Below the pieces are notes generated by a model. That model worked only from the letters and a program-made list of their open reading frames with translations. It was not told where the DNA came from and did no database searches. From RGIG3102 sp964369975 (GTDB lineage: Bacteria; Bacillota; Clostridia; Oscillospirales; Ruminococcaceae): 39,673 bases of DNA. How positions within the stretch are numbered: position 1 is the first letter of the stretch; each line of letters starts with the position of its first letter. Shown here one piece after another: positions 22,713 through 31,060 of the stretch. The position numbers were made by a program, and so were the translations under genes. Location: positions 1 to 39,673 of the forward strand of contig CAYJFZ010000014.1 in NCBI GenBank assembly GCA_964369975.1, written 5' to 3'.

Positions 22713-24188
22713 ATGTTATTTAATTCATGGCAGTATATAGTGTTTTTACCCTTAGTTTTCATAATTTATAACCTGCTTCCACATAAATTTAGGTGGGGCT
22801 TGCTTTTAGTTGCAAGTTATTATTTTTATATGAGCTGGAACGCTGATTTAATCCTTTTAATTTCAACGACAACTCTTACTGCCTATGTTTCGGCATTACA
22901 AATAGAAAAAACAAAAAATCAAAAATCAAAAAACCGCTGGCTATTGTTTACCTGTGTTGTAAGTTTAGGCTTATTGTTTTTCTTTAAGTATTTTAATTTT
23001 TTCTCACAAAGTGTTATTGATTTTTTAAACTTAATATCCTTGCCTGTCAGTGATTTTACTATAAATGTTATGCTTCCTGTTGGTATTAGTTTTTATACAT
23101 TTCAAACTTTATCCTATGTTATAGATGTATATAATAATAAAATGCAAGCTGAAAAGCATTTAGGAATCTTTGCTTTATATGTTAGCTTTTTTCCACAGCT
23201 TGTAGCAGGCCCTATTGAAAGAGCAGAAAATTTATTGCCACAGTTTCATAAACCACAAAAGGTTACAGCTAATTCTTTAGCCTGGGGACTTCGTATGATA
23301 GTCTATGGGCTTGTGAAGAAAATGTTTATAGCTGATTTTTTTGCAAGGTTTGCCAATGTAGTTTTTAATGATGTTTACAGTCATTCACCTATGAGTATAC
23401 TTATAGCTTCAATGTTTTTTGCAATTCAAATTTACTGTGATTTCTCAGGCTATTCAGATATAGCAAGAGGCAGTGCAAAACTTTTCGGCTATGATTTAAT
23501 GCTAAACTTTAATACGCCATACTTATCAAAATCTATAAGAGAATTCTGGACAAGATGGCATATATCTCTATCAAGTTTTTTAAAAGACTATGTCTACATT
23601 CCCTTAGGTGGAAACAAAAAAGGCGATAAGATAAAAACTATAAATTTATTAATTACATTTTTTATAAGTGGTTTATGGCACGGAGCAGCGTGGACCTTTG
23701 TTTTATGGGGGCTGTATCATGCAGCAGCTCAAATAATAGAAGATAAAAGTGAAAATATACGAAATAAAATCAAAAACAAATTAAAAATAAATCAAGCCTC
23801 AAAAGCCTATAAGGCATTTAGGGTTATGTTAATATTTTTAGTAGTCTGCGTAGGGTGGATTTTATTTAGAGCGAATACCTTTAATGAAGCTATGTATATG
23901 CTCACTCAATTGCCAAAAGCAGTTATAAACCCTTTTATAAACTTTAATCAAACCATTATAACCTTTGGTATTGGCATAAATGAAATGATAAGAATAGTCT
24001 TAAGTATTGTTATACTATTTTTATATGATAGCATGCTTTATAAAGGCGAAGAGCCATTTAGTGTATTATCAACTAAAAAGGCAGTTATACGCTATTCAAT
24101 AAGTTATATTTTGGCATTTATTGCAATAATTGCATTTTTAACAGCTCCAAGTGGAGTCGTAGCAGAATTTATATATTTTCAATTTTAA
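22713..24188 (+). CDS. MBOAT-family membrane O-acyltransferase (AlgI/DltB-like)
   Basis: 491 residues with about ten membrane helices. MBOAT proteins carry acyl groups, usually acetyl, across the membrane for attachment to extracellular polymers. Conserved blocks: PVGISFYTFQTLSYVIDVY, FFPQLVAGPIERAE, REFWTRWHISLSSFLKDYVY and FISGLWHGAAWTFVLWG with the invariant His near residue 323. This is the AlgI/PatA subgroup rather than DltB, because no dltA or dltC lies nearby and the partner gene is an SGNH protein. The target polymer (exopolysaccharide, peptidoglycan or teichoic acid) cannot be inferred. SD AGAGGT. The next gene starts 18 bases after the stop. Confidence 0.93.
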   Translation: MLFNSWQYIVFLPLVFIIYNLLPHKFRWGLLLVASYYFYMSWNADLILLISTTTLTAYVSALQIEKTKNQKSKNRWLLFTCVVSLGLLFFFKYFNFFSQSVIDFLNLISLPVSDFTINVMLPVGISFYTFQTLSYVIDVYNNKMQAEKHLGIFALYVSFFPQLVAGPIERAENLLPQFHKPQKVTANSLAWGLRMIVYGLVKKMFIADFFARFANVVFNDVYSHSPMSILIASMFFAIQIYCDFSGYSDIARGSAKLFGYDLMLNFNTPYLSKSIREFWTRWHISLSSFLKDYVYIPLGGNKKGDKIKTINLLITFFISGLWHGAAWTFVLWGLYHAAAQIIEDKSENIRNKIKNKLKINQASKAYKAFRVMLIFLVVCVGWILFRANTFNEAMYMLTQLPKAVINPFINFNQTIITFGIGINEMIRIVLSIVILFLYDSMLYKGEEPFSVLSTKKAVIRYSISYILAFIAIIAFLTAPSGVVAEFIYFQF

Positions 24189-24206
24189 AAGGAAGGGGAA
24201 AATTAA

Positions 24207-25154
24207 ATGAAGAAATTTTATATAAAATTAATAGCTTTTATACTTAGTTTAATTTTGCCTTTTTTGATGTTCTTTTTATATGTGCAACAGTTTTCGCCGA
24301 TATCAACAGGCTCACTTATGGGGATAAGCAGTATGAAATTAGACTTAGTAAATGAGATTGACCAGGAAAAAATAGTGCTCGTTGGCGGCAGCAATGTCGT
24401 GTATAATTTATCAGCACAAGAAATCTCACAAGAGTTTGATATGCCTGTTTTCAATATGGGAACGACTGCTTATTTAGGTCTTGATTTTTTCATAAGTCAA
24501 ATTAAAACCTATGCAAAATCAGGGGATATTATAGTATTGTCTTTAGAAAATTCAGTTTATAGCGGTATAGTGGATTATCAAACAGTGTGGCAGGCGATAG
24601 AAAACCATGAAAATATGTATGATATAATCCCTCTTTCTTATATGCCTGATTTAGTTTTAAGCTATTATCACTATGCGCAATTTAAACTTGCAATTCACTC
24701 AGGCAGTGGAGAAATTGATACAAAGCAAGAAGGGTATATATCAGCAAGCTTTGATGAATATGGAGATTATACACAAGAGCATAGCGAAAATATCCAAACA
24801 GTTTTATACAATCAAGAAGACACTTTTTTTATAAGTGAGGATACAGTAGAGCGTTCTGTTTTAAATGAGTTAAATAGTTTAAAGCGCTGGGCAGATGAAA
24901 GAGGAGTAAGGATATATTTAACTTATGCACCCTTTAATCAGTTAGCGATTGAAAATACAAATCTTGAAGATATAAAGGATTTTGAAAATTATTTAATTGA
25001 AAATTGTAGTATCCCTTGGATTGGCTCTTATGAAGAGGGAATAATGGATGAAAATCTTTTTTATAATTCAAATAACCATTTAAACTCACAAGGCAAAGAA
25101 ATAAGGACACAAGATTTTATAAATGATGTATATGAATTAAATATTCTAAATTAA
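24207..25154 (+). CDS. Membrane-anchored SGNH-like acyltransferase/esterase partner of MBOAT
   Basis: 315 residues. One N-terminal membrane helix (residues ~5-27) puts the rest outside. It has SGNH-fold marks: KIVLVGGSNVVYNLSAQEI (block I, with Ser in GGSN), FNMGTTAYLG (Gly block), and near the C-terminus NSNNHLNSQGKEIRT, where His takes the place of the block V catalytic His, although the usual DxxH Asp reads Asn. AlgJ/AlgX/PatB-like proteins of this type receive acetyl groups from the MBOAT and put them on the polymer. SD AAGGAAGGGG, 18 bases after the MBOAT stop: clearly an operon. Catalysis is probable, but the Asn variant leaves some doubt. Confidence 0.8.
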   Translation: MKKFYIKLIAFILSLILPFLMFFLYVQQFSPISTGSLMGISSMKLDLVNEIDQEKIVLVGGSNVVYNLSAQEISQEFDMPVFNMGTTAYLGLDFFISQIKTYAKSGDIIVLSLENSVYSGIVDYQTVWQAIENHENMYDIIPLSYMPDLVLSYYHYAQFKLAIHSGSGEIDTKQEGYISASFDEYGDYTQEHSENIQTVLYNQEDTFFISEDTVERSVLNELNSLKRWADERGVRIYLTYAPFNQLAIENTNLEDIKDFENYLIENCSIPWIGSYEEGIMDENLFYNSNNHLNSQGKEIRTQDFINDVYELNILN

Positions 25155-25159
25155 AAACA

Positions 25160-25199
25160 AAAACGAATAGTGAAAGCCTAAGCTTTTACTATTCGTTTT
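25160..25199. terminator. Bidirectional terminator between the SGNH gene and malQ
   Basis: 18-pair stem (one G-U), arms 25160-25177 (core ACGAATAGTGAAAGC) and 25182-25199, A-run before and T-run after; serves both convergent genes. Confidence 0.85.
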
Positions 25200-25209
25200 A
25201 TATTGTTTT

Positions 25210-26679
25210 TTAAGCTCTATAATAAAGTGTAGTTAAATAAGCTATTCTTTGCGCAGTTTCGTAAGATAAGTCTTCTTTTTTCATTCGCCAGCTCCAGTTA
25301 TCTAAAGTAGTACCCGGAGTATTTATCCTTGAATTTGGAGCGTTTAGATAGTCTTGAAGTTGTGCTATAAAAATATCAGCAACACTCATCATACCATTTC
25401 GTATAACGCCCCAGTTATAGCCCTCATAATCTTTTAAGGCAAGATAACTTTTAACAAATTCTGCTTCTTCTTCATTTAAGCTTAAAAGCCAGTCGTGCAA
25501 AGGCTCATTATCGTGAGTGCCAGTATATAATACACATTCTTTAATTAAGTTATGGATAATGTAACTACTTTCTTCTTCTAAACTAAAGGCAAAGTTTAAC
25601 ACCCTCATTCCATAAAACTTTGAATATTTTAATAAATCCCTTACTTCCTTAGTCAATATTCCTAAGTCCTCAGCGATTATCTGGGTATCGCTGAAATGGG
25701 TGTGGAGCATATCTATAAAATCTTCACCAGGACCTTTTAGCCATTTTCCGTCTTTAGCTGTAGTGGCGTCTGACTTTACAGCCCAGAAACTTTCAAAGCC
25801 TCTAAAATGGTCTATTCGTATTGCATCATATAGTTTCGTTGCTGCTTTTAAGCGAAGTTTCCACCAAGCGTAGTCAGTGTCCTTATGCTTTTGCCAATCA
25901 TATAAAGGATTTCCCCATAGCTGCCCCTCTTTTGAAAAATAATCAGGAGGAACACCAGAAACTAAATCAGGGTAGCCCTCTTCATTCATTAAAAATAATT
26001 CGCTATTTTGCCATACATCACAGGAATCTAAAGATACATAAATAGGTATATCGCCTATTATTTTTATTTTGTTTTCTTCTGCGTATGTTTTTAGGTTTTT
26101 GTATTGGGTAAAGAATAAGTATTGAATATAAATATAAAAGTTGATTTCATCTTTTAAGAGCTCTTTATACCTATTCATTGCCTCTTCTTTTCTAAACTTA
26201 ATGTCCTCATCCCAATTAAACCAAGCCTTGCCCTCGAAATGATTTTTTACTGCCATAAATAAGGCATAGTCATAAACCCAAAATTCATTTTGCTTTTTAA
26301 AATCTTCAATTTCTGTTTGGATGTTATTATATTCATTATTATATGCTTGCCTTAAAGCTATAAATCTTGTATTGTATAGATGTCCATAGTCAATTTTTTC
26401 TTCATCGCATAGTAAAGAGTTTAGAGTATTTAAAGAAATTAAATTTTTCTCTTGCAAGAAAACTAAGTCAATAAAATAGGGGTTTCCTGCAAAAGAAGAA
26501 AAGCTTTGATAAGGGCTATCTAAAAATCCTGTAGGAGTTAAAGGTAGCATCTGCCAGTAGGTCTGTTTTGAGTTTTTTAGAAAATCAATAAACTCAAAAG
26601 CCGCTTTTCCAAAAGTGCCTATTCCGTACTTTGAATACAAAGAAAAAACAGGCAAAATTATACCGCTACTTCTTTTCAT
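25210..26679 (-). CDS. malQ: 4-alpha-glucanotransferase (amylomaltase)
   Basis: 489 residues from the ATG at 26679, which has AAAGGAG about 5 bases upstream on the minus strand; an earlier in-frame ATG at 26718 has no SD. GH77 enzyme that transfers 4-alpha-glucan chains, used in maltodextrin or glycogen turnover. Motifs: SPYQSFSSFAGNPYFIDL, the nucleophile Asp in RIDHFRGFESFW (~residue 288), the acid/base Glu in IIAEDLG (~335), and the substrate Asp in YTGTHDNEPL. Normal length. No other glycogen or maltose gene is in the window. Confidence 0.95.
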   Translation of the reverse strand: MKRSSGIILPVFSLYSKYGIGTFGKAAFEFIDFLKNSKQTYWQMLPLTPTGFLDSPYQSFSSFAGNPYFIDLVFLQEKNLISLNTLNSLLCDEEKIDYGHLYNTRFIALRQAYNNEYNNIQTEIEDFKKQNEFWVYDYALFMAVKNHFEGKAWFNWDEDIKFRKEEAMNRYKELLKDEINFYIYIQYLFFTQYKNLKTYAEENKIKIIGDIPIYVSLDSCDVWQNSELFLMNEEGYPDLVSGVPPDYFSKEGQLWGNPLYDWQKHKDTDYAWWKLRLKAATKLYDAIRIDHFRGFESFWAVKSDATTAKDGKWLKGPGEDFIDMLHTHFSDTQIIAEDLGILTKEVRDLLKYSKFYGMRVLNFAFSLEEESSYIIHNLIKECVLYTGTHDNEPLHDWLLSLNEEEAEFVKSYLALKDYEGYNWGVIRNGMMSVADIFIAQLQDYLNAPNSRINTPGTTLDNWSWRMKKEDLSYETAQRIAYLTTLYYRA

Positions 26680-26782
26680 AATCGCTCCTTTCCATAGATT
26701 ATAAAAATATTTTATCATATTTTTATTAACCTAACTTGAGTCTTTGCTTTATAAAATTAAAAAATATTGCATTTATATTTAT

Positions 26783-26845
26783 ATTTTACACCTTGACTAC
26801 TGTTTTTGTCAAACCTATTGACTATAAAAAACTAACTGATATAAT
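26783..26845. promoter_or_regulatory. Back-to-back promoters of malQ and the MATE gene
   Basis: Plus strand: TTGACT (26818-26823), 16 bases, TGA-TATAAT (26840-26845), a good extended -10 promoter for the MATE gene. Minus strand: TTGACA (26812-26807), 18 bases, TAAAAT (26788-26783), a candidate for malQ about 100 bases from its start. An inverted repeat TTGAC/GTCAA (26793-26812) overlaps the malQ -35. Confidence 0.6.
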
Positions 26846-26867
26846 TAAGTAGAGAGAGGAGAGTAAA

Positions 26868-28238
26868 ATGTTAAAAGATAAATTAATTTTAAATAAAGAC
26901 TTTGTTAAGTCAATGCTTGCTATAGCCCTGCCTTTGGCATTGCAAAACATCATAAATTTTGGTGTGCAAGCGATGGACTCAATCATGCTTGGCCGTTTAG
27001 GAGACACAGCTATATCAGCTGCTACTTTAGGTGGGCAGCCGTTTTTTATTTTGTCACTATTAGGCTTTGGCTTAAGTGGCGGAGGCAGTGTGTTAATAGC
27101 ACAATACTGGGGTAAAAAGAATATAGAAGTAATAAAAAAAGTAATGCGTGTATCTATGCTATGTATAACAATAGCATCGGCTACTATTGCAGTTATTTGT
27201 TTTTTCTTTCCAGAAAATATTATGAGCTTATTTTCTAATGATGAAGTTATTATAAACGCCTCAGCCTCATATTTAAAAGTGCTATCATTAGGCTTTTTAG
27301 CCTATTCTATTGGTAGTAACTATCTTTTAAGTATGCGTGCAGTAGAAAAAGTGAAAATGTCTACTTTTGTATATGCGATGTCTTTTTTTGTGAATGTGTT
27401 CTTTAACTATATATTTATTTTTGGTGCCTTTGGTGCGCCGAGATTAGAGATAGTAGGCGCTGCTGTTGGAACAGTAATAGCAAGATTTTTTGAATTAATA
27501 TGCGTTTTAATATATATGTATTTTATAGAAAAAGATATAGGCTTTAAAGCACATTGCATGTTTAAAATAGATACAGTGATAATTAAGGATTATATAACTA
27601 ACGCCTTGCCTGTAATAGGCAATGAAATGATATGGGCCTTAGGTACTACTGCAATGACAATGGTAATGGGGCGCTTAGGTGCTGTATTCGTTGCTGCTAA
27701 TAGCGTTAGTATGATAATATTTAACTTAGCCTCAGTGGCTGTTTTCGGCATTGCGAATGCCGCAGCAGTTTTAAGTGGTAAAACAATAGGTGAGGGCGAC
27801 TTTGAAAAAGCTCAAAGGGTTGCAAATACAATAGTGCTTATCACATTTTGCTTAGGCTTAGTAGGTACAGTTTTAATTCTCTTAATAAGAGAGCCATTCT
27901 TATCAATTTACAATTTAAGCCCAGAAGCTAAAGAAATGGCAAAACAAATGATGTTTGTTATGGCATTATTACAACCGCTCGGTGCAATGGATGTTGTAAA
28001 TGAGATTGGCATTTTAAGAGGCGGTGCAGATACAAAGTTTGCACTGATAGTTTGTATCACTGGTATGTGGCTAATTAACATTCCTTTAGGAGTAGTAACA
28101 GGCTTAGTATTAAGACTTTCTGGACCGTTAGTTTTCTTATCAATGAGGATAGACTGCTTTTATAAAATACCTTTACAACTGTATAGAATCTTCACTAAAA
28201 AATGGATTAGAGTAGTTACAAAAGACGATTTTAACTAA
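26868..28238 (+). CDS. MATE-family efflux transporter
   Basis: 456 residues, about 12 helices in two similar halves. Members export drugs or metabolites in exchange for Na+ or H+. Family features: ALPLALQNIINFGVQAMDSIMLGRLG at the N-terminus, GFGLSGGGSVLIAQYWGKKN (the conserved QxxGaxn helix end), and ALPVIGNEMIWALGTTAMTMVMGRLG at the start of the second half. A Na+ coupling would match the sodium-type ATP synthase, but the coupling ion is not visible in sequence. SD GAGAGGAGAG. No clear terminator follows; only a weak stem near 28245-28267. Confidence 0.92.
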   Translation: MLKDKLILNKDFVKSMLAIALPLALQNIINFGVQAMDSIMLGRLGDTAISAATLGGQPFFILSLLGFGLSGGGSVLIAQYWGKKNIEVIKKVMRVSMLCITIASATIAVICFFFPENIMSLFSNDEVIINASASYLKVLSLGFLAYSIGSNYLLSMRAVEKVKMSTFVYAMSFFVNVFFNYIFIFGAFGAPRLEIVGAAVGTVIARFFELICVLIYMYFIEKDIGFKAHCMFKIDTVIIKDYITNALPVIGNEMIWALGTTAMTMVMGRLGAVFVAANSVSMIIFNLASVAVFGIANAAAVLSGKTIGEGDFEKAQRVANTIVLITFCLGLVGTVLILLIREPFLSIYNLSPEAKEMAKQMMFVMALLQPLGAMDVVNEIGILRGGADTKFALIVCITGMWLINIPLGVVTGLVLRLSGPLVFLSMRIDCFYKIPLQLYRIFTKKWIRVVTKDDFN

Positions 28239-28295
28239 AAAAAGGCTCAAAATAGTGCTTTTTTTAAAAAAAATGGGACTTTTTGCCGAAATTGT

Positions 28296-28324
28296 TTGAC
28301 ATATTGCAAAAAACTTAATATAAT
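28296..28324 (+). promoter_or_regulatory. Perfect sigma-A promoter of the sigma-factor gene
   Basis: TTGACA (28296-28301), 17-base spacer, TATAAT (28319-28324), 32 bases before the ATG. Confidence 0.85.
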
Positions 28325-28356
28325 ATTTATAGATTTTTAAAAAATGGGATTATTGT

Positions 28357-28893
28357 ATGCAAGATGAATATATCACATATTTAAACAAGGCAAAGCAGGG
28401 TGACAATATAGCTATTGATTATATTTTCACTTCACTTAAGCCGACAATACTTACAATAGCTAAAAAATTATCAAGTAATGAATTTGATTTTGAAGAGGCT
28501 GTGCAAGAGGCTAACATAGGATTATTTAAGGCGATTTTAAGCTTTGATGAAACCAGAAATGTAAGCTTTCCTACTTTTGCAAGTAAGTGCATTACAAATA
28601 ATATTTTATCAGCTAAAACACAGCATTCTGCACAAAAGCATAAAATTTTAACAAATGCCCAAGAATTAGATGACAAAATTTTCTTTAAAAATCCAGAAGC
28701 GGACTTTATAATTAAAGAGCAAAACGCAGAATTCATAAAAATTGCAAAGGAAAAATTATCTGACTTTGAGTTTTTAGTCTTTAGCTTGTACACTATGCAA
28801 TACTCTTATAAAGAGATAGCACAGCTAACAACGCGAAGTGAAAAAGCAGTCAATAATGCAATTCAAAGAATTCACAAAAAACTTCGTAAATAA
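28357..28893 (+). CDS. Sigma-70 family sigma factor, SigH-like
   Basis: 178 residues, somewhat short for SigH (~210). Region 2: FDFEEAVQEANIGLFKAILSFD matches the core-binding helix (DLVQEGxIGLxKAIxxFD) and FPTFASKCITNNILSAKTQ the -10 binding helix. Region 4: LSDFEFLVFSLYTMQYSYKEIAQLTTRSEKAVNNAIQRIHKKL is a close match to the SigH helix-turn-helix (SYxEIAxxLxRsxKaVDNALQRxkxKL). SigH drives early stationary phase, competence or sporulation genes in other Firmicutes. It is not at the usual rlmB-secE locus. The SD is weak (GGGA), so translation may be low despite a perfect promoter. Possibly a second, lineage-specific SigH paralogue. Confidence 0.8.
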   Translation: MQDEYITYLNKAKQGDNIAIDYIFTSLKPTILTIAKKLSSNEFDFEEAVQEANIGLFKAILSFDETRNVSFPTFASKCITNNILSAKTQHSAQKHKILTNAQELDDKIFFKNPEADFIIKEQNAEFIKIAKEKLSDFEFLVFSLYTMQYSYKEIAQLTTRSEKAVNNAIQRIHKKLRK

Positions 28894-29006
28894 GGGCACA
28901 GGGCCTTTATTGATAGATAACACACTGCCCCCGGAATAGATAAAGCAAAGCAAACTTACGCATTGGTTTAAAAATTTTAGGGCGAGAAATCAAAGGAGAG
29001 ATACCA
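28894..29006 (+). promoter_or_regulatory. GC-richer leader of the zinc-ribbon gene
   Basis: 113 bases beginning directly after the sigma-factor stop. GGGCA (28894-28898) can pair with TGCCC (28926-28930), with a second G/C cluster inside. No T-run follows and no good promoter is visible, so the downstream gene may be co-transcribed with the sigma factor or use an unrecognised promoter. Confidence 0.3.
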
Positions 29007-29279
29007 ATGTATCAAGACAAAACAATAGTTTGTAAAGATTGTAGTGAAGAATTTGTATTCACAGCAGGCGAACAAGAATTTTACGCAGAAAGAGGCTTTG
29101 AAAACGAGCCTCAAAGATGTAAATCTTGCCGTGATTCAAGAAAACAAAAAGCTCGTGAAACAAGAGAATACTTCACAGCAACATGCGCATCTTGTGGTAA
29201 AGAAGCGAAAGTTCCTTTCAAACCAAGAGAAGACAGACCAGTTCTTTGTAGTGAATGCTTTGCTGACCAAAGAGCATAA
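29007..29279 (+). CDS. Double zinc-ribbon protein
   Basis: 90 residues. Two treble-clef-like ribbons: first CKDC (Cys9, Cys12) with CKSC (Cys38, Cys41), around the hallmark EEFVFTAGEQEFYAERGF; second CASC (Cys60, Cys63) with CSEC (Cys81, Cys84), around VPFKPREDRPVLC. This arrangement is common to a small family of uncharacterised proteins widespread in Firmicutes, Chloroflexi and candidate phyla, probably nucleic-acid or protein binding. The long Lys/Arg linker (DSRKQKARETREY) favours nucleic-acid binding. SD AAAGGAGAG. Confidence 0.85.
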   Translation: MYQDKTIVCKDCSEEFVFTAGEQEFYAERGFENEPQRCKSCRDSRKQKARETREYFTATCASCGKEAKVPFKPREDRPVLCSECFADQRA

Positions 29280-29299
29280 TTATCATTTTTAATGATTAA

Positions 29300-29334
29300 A
29301 AAAACAGAGCTTTTTATAAGCTCTGTTTTTATTT
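29300..29334 (+). terminator. Terminator of the zinc-ribbon gene
   Basis: Arms 29300-29312 (AAAAACAGAGCTT) and 29318-29330, T-rich end. Confidence 0.85.
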
Positions 29335-29349
29335 GTTTTATATTATTAT

Positions 29350-29393
29350 AAAAAATGTAGCTGAAAACTGTCTAAAAGATGTTTTCAGCTACA
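29350..29393 (-). terminator. Terminator of thiT
   Basis: Arms 29356-29368 and 29381-29393 (minus-strand core TAGCTGAAAAC), followed by a T-run only on the minus strand. Confidence 0.8.
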
Positions 29394-29414
29394 AGTGACA
29401 AAAATATAATTGTA

Positions 29415-30056
29415 TTAGCCTTTTAATTTATTAAATACACCTGTTTTTGCTAAAATAAAGCTCACTGAGCAAGTGATGATGATTTCAGGCACCATATAAG
29501 AAGCGTTATACAAAATACTATATAGTATATAAAGTATTTGGCTGTTTCCAAAAGAAGAGAATATTGAATTGCCTAATGTAAAGCCTTCTTGAGTAAAAAA
29601 CCACTCTGCATAAGATGAAAAGAGTATATACCCTGAAAAGAAATGGCTAACAAACCTTAAAGTTAATGCAAAGAATGCGCCTAAAGTTAATTCTAAAGCG
29701 CTACTTTTAAATTTGCCTTTAAAAATACCACCAAAGCCTAAAACAGTGTATGCTACTATGTAATCAATAAAAATAACTAAGAATGTTGACATAGCATCCA
29801 TTCCCGCTATTCCTCTTAAGCCACTTAATAATTGAATTAAAGCAAAGGCAAAAGCTGATAATAAGCCCCAGCGAATTCCGTATTTATGAGAAATCAATAC
29901 AATAGGTAGCATACTACAAACAGTAATTGAGCCGCCGTTTGGCCACATACCATTAAATGTGGGGAAGATTGATAGCATTGCAGATAAAGAAATCAGCATT
30001 GCGCAAGTCACTAAAATTTCGGTTTTGGTTGTTTGTTTTGTTTTTGTTGTTTCCAT
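29415..30056 (-). CDS. thiT: Thiamine ECF transporter S component ThiT
   Basis: 213 residues, six hydrophobic helices. ThiT binds thiamine in the membrane and works with the shared energising module EcfAA'T, which is encoded elsewhere. Conserved parts include MWPNGGSITVCSMLPIVLIS, YGIRWGLLSAFAFALIQLL, FIDYIVAYTVLGFGG and LRFVSHFFSGYILFSSYA, all typical of the YuaJ/ThiT family. The upstream TPP riboswitch independently supports thiamine. SD AAGGAGG lies before the ATG on the minus strand. Confidence 0.95.
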   Translation of the reverse strand: METTKTKQTTKTEILVTCAMLISLSAMLSIFPTFNGMWPNGGSITVCSMLPIVLISHKYGIRWGLLSAFAFALIQLLSGLRGIAGMDAMSTFLVIFIDYIVAYTVLGFGGIFKGKFKSSALELTLGAFFALTLRFVSHFFSGYILFSSYAEWFFTQEGFTLGNSIFSSFGNSQILYILYSILYNASYMVPEIIITCSVSFILAKTGVFNKLKG

Positions 30057-30087
30057 AATGAAACCTCCTTATTTTGTGCATAAAAAC

Positions 30088-30113
30088 AAAAAATCTTCGC
30101 TATTAACGAAGAT
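30088..30113 (-). terminator. Expression-platform terminator of the TPP riboswitch
   Basis: On the minus strand ATCTTCG (30113-30107) pairs with CGAAGAT (30099-30093), followed by a T-run. It sits between the TPP aptamer and the thiT start, so TPP binding most likely stops transcription. Confidence 0.8.
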
Positions 30114-30146
30114 AAGATTAATTTAGCTGTTACAGCTTATATTAAA

Positions 30147-30229
30147 ACTCCCTCCGTCGGCATTACCCGAATCAGGTTAAAGGGTTTAAGCAAATTGTTT
30201 TGCTAATCTCAGCTATGAAGCTCCCCTGT
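30147..30229 (-). promoter_or_regulatory. TPP riboswitch (thi box)
   Basis: Minus strand reads ACAGGGGAGC, then the conserved GCTGAGA-like block (AGCTGAGATTAGC), CCCTTTAACCTGA, and CGGGTAATGCCG with the closing GGAGGGA. These are the universally conserved parts of the TPP aptamer in the right order: P1, the pyrimidine-sensor and the pyrophosphate-sensor helices. It controls thiT. Confidence 0.95.
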
Positions 30230-30246
30230 TTTTATGTCTACAATAT

Positions 30247-30274
30247 ATTATATAGATTTATTTTGCTTTGTCAA
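30247..30274 (-). promoter_or_regulatory. Promoter of the thiT riboswitch transcript
   Basis: Minus strand: TTGACA (30274-30269), 16-base spacer, TATAAT (30252-30247). The -35 lies inside the last codons of nth, which is read in the same direction. Confidence 0.8.
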
Positions 30275-30914
30275 GAGCTTTTACTTGTTTTTTATATTCA
30301 TCACAATACAAGATTAAATTACAGTTTTCGCAAAAAGCTTTTCTTGCAGTGCAAACTAATCTGCCGTGCTCAACGAAGCGATGGCATAAGTCATTTTGCT
30401 TTTCTTTTGCTACTACTTTTTTTAAGGCGAGCTCTACTTTATAAGGGTCTTTGCTTTTTAAAAATCCTAAGCGATTTGATATTCTTATGCAATGAGTGTC
30501 TGCAACTATTGCAGGAAGTTTAAATATATCGCCCAAAATTAAATTAGCGCTTTTTCTGCCAACGCCCGGCATTCTTAATAAAAGCTCCATATCATCTGGG
30601 ACTATATAATTATACTCATCTCTTAACATCATCATCGCCCCTTTAATATCTCGGGCCTTTGTTTTAAATAAACCGCAAGGTTTTATGATTTCTTCGATTT
30701 CTTTTAAAGGGGCATCAGCAAAGGCATCCACTGTACTAAATTTTTCAAAAAGAGAGGGGGTAGTAGCATTTACTCTAAGGTCTGTACACTGTGCAGATAA
30801 GCGAACAGCAACTAAAAGTTGCCAAGCGCCTTCGTGGTCTAAAAAGCAATCGGCTACAGGGTAGGTTTGTTCTAAAAGAGCAACTATCTCTTGTGCTTGT
30901 TTTTTTGTTTTCAT
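30258..30914 (-). CDS. nth: Endonuclease III
   Basis: 218 residues from the ATG at 30914, which has AAGGAGG just upstream on the minus strand; the longer frame to 31067 is an artefact. Bifunctional DNA glycosylase/AP lyase for oxidised pyrimidines. Helix-hairpin-helix LLRMPGVGRKSANLIL with the catalytic Lys121, Asp139 in VADTHCIRISNRLG, and the [4Fe-4S] loop Cys188-x6-Cys195-x2-Cys198-x5-Cys204. Complete and apparently active. It is divergent from the esterase gene. Confidence 0.95.
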   Translation of the reverse strand: MKTKKQAQEIVALLEQTYPVADCFLDHEGAWQLLVAVRLSAQCTDLRVNATTPSLFEKFSTVDAFADAPLKEIEEIIKPCGLFKTKARDIKGAMMMLRDEYNYIVPDDMELLLRMPGVGRKSANLILGDIFKLPAIVADTHCIRISNRLGFLKSKDPYKVELALKKVVAKEKQNDLCHRFVEHGRLVCTARKAFCENCNLILYCDEYKKQVKALDKAK

Positions 30915-31060
30915 AAGCCTCCTTAAAAGTTTTATTAATAATAATTTTATCACAAAACTATAACTTTTTAAAGCTGTTTTTATTGTTGCTTTTTTCATAT
31001 TTGTGCTATATACTGAAACTATGTAAAAAAATCGTATTATTAACCAAAAGGAGAAAGAGA

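Noticed and set aside
29044..29292. Plus-strand ORF of 82 codons within the zinc-ribbon gene
   Set aside because: Frame-shifted shadow; the Cys-rich frame with an SD at 29007 is the real gene.
30983..31060. N-terminal hydrophobic extension of the esterase as a signal peptide
   Set aside because: An AAAGGAG site directly precedes the internal ATG at 31061, and the extension overlaps the probable promoter region; it would also place the hydrophobic stretch before KRRKR in reverse order for a signal.
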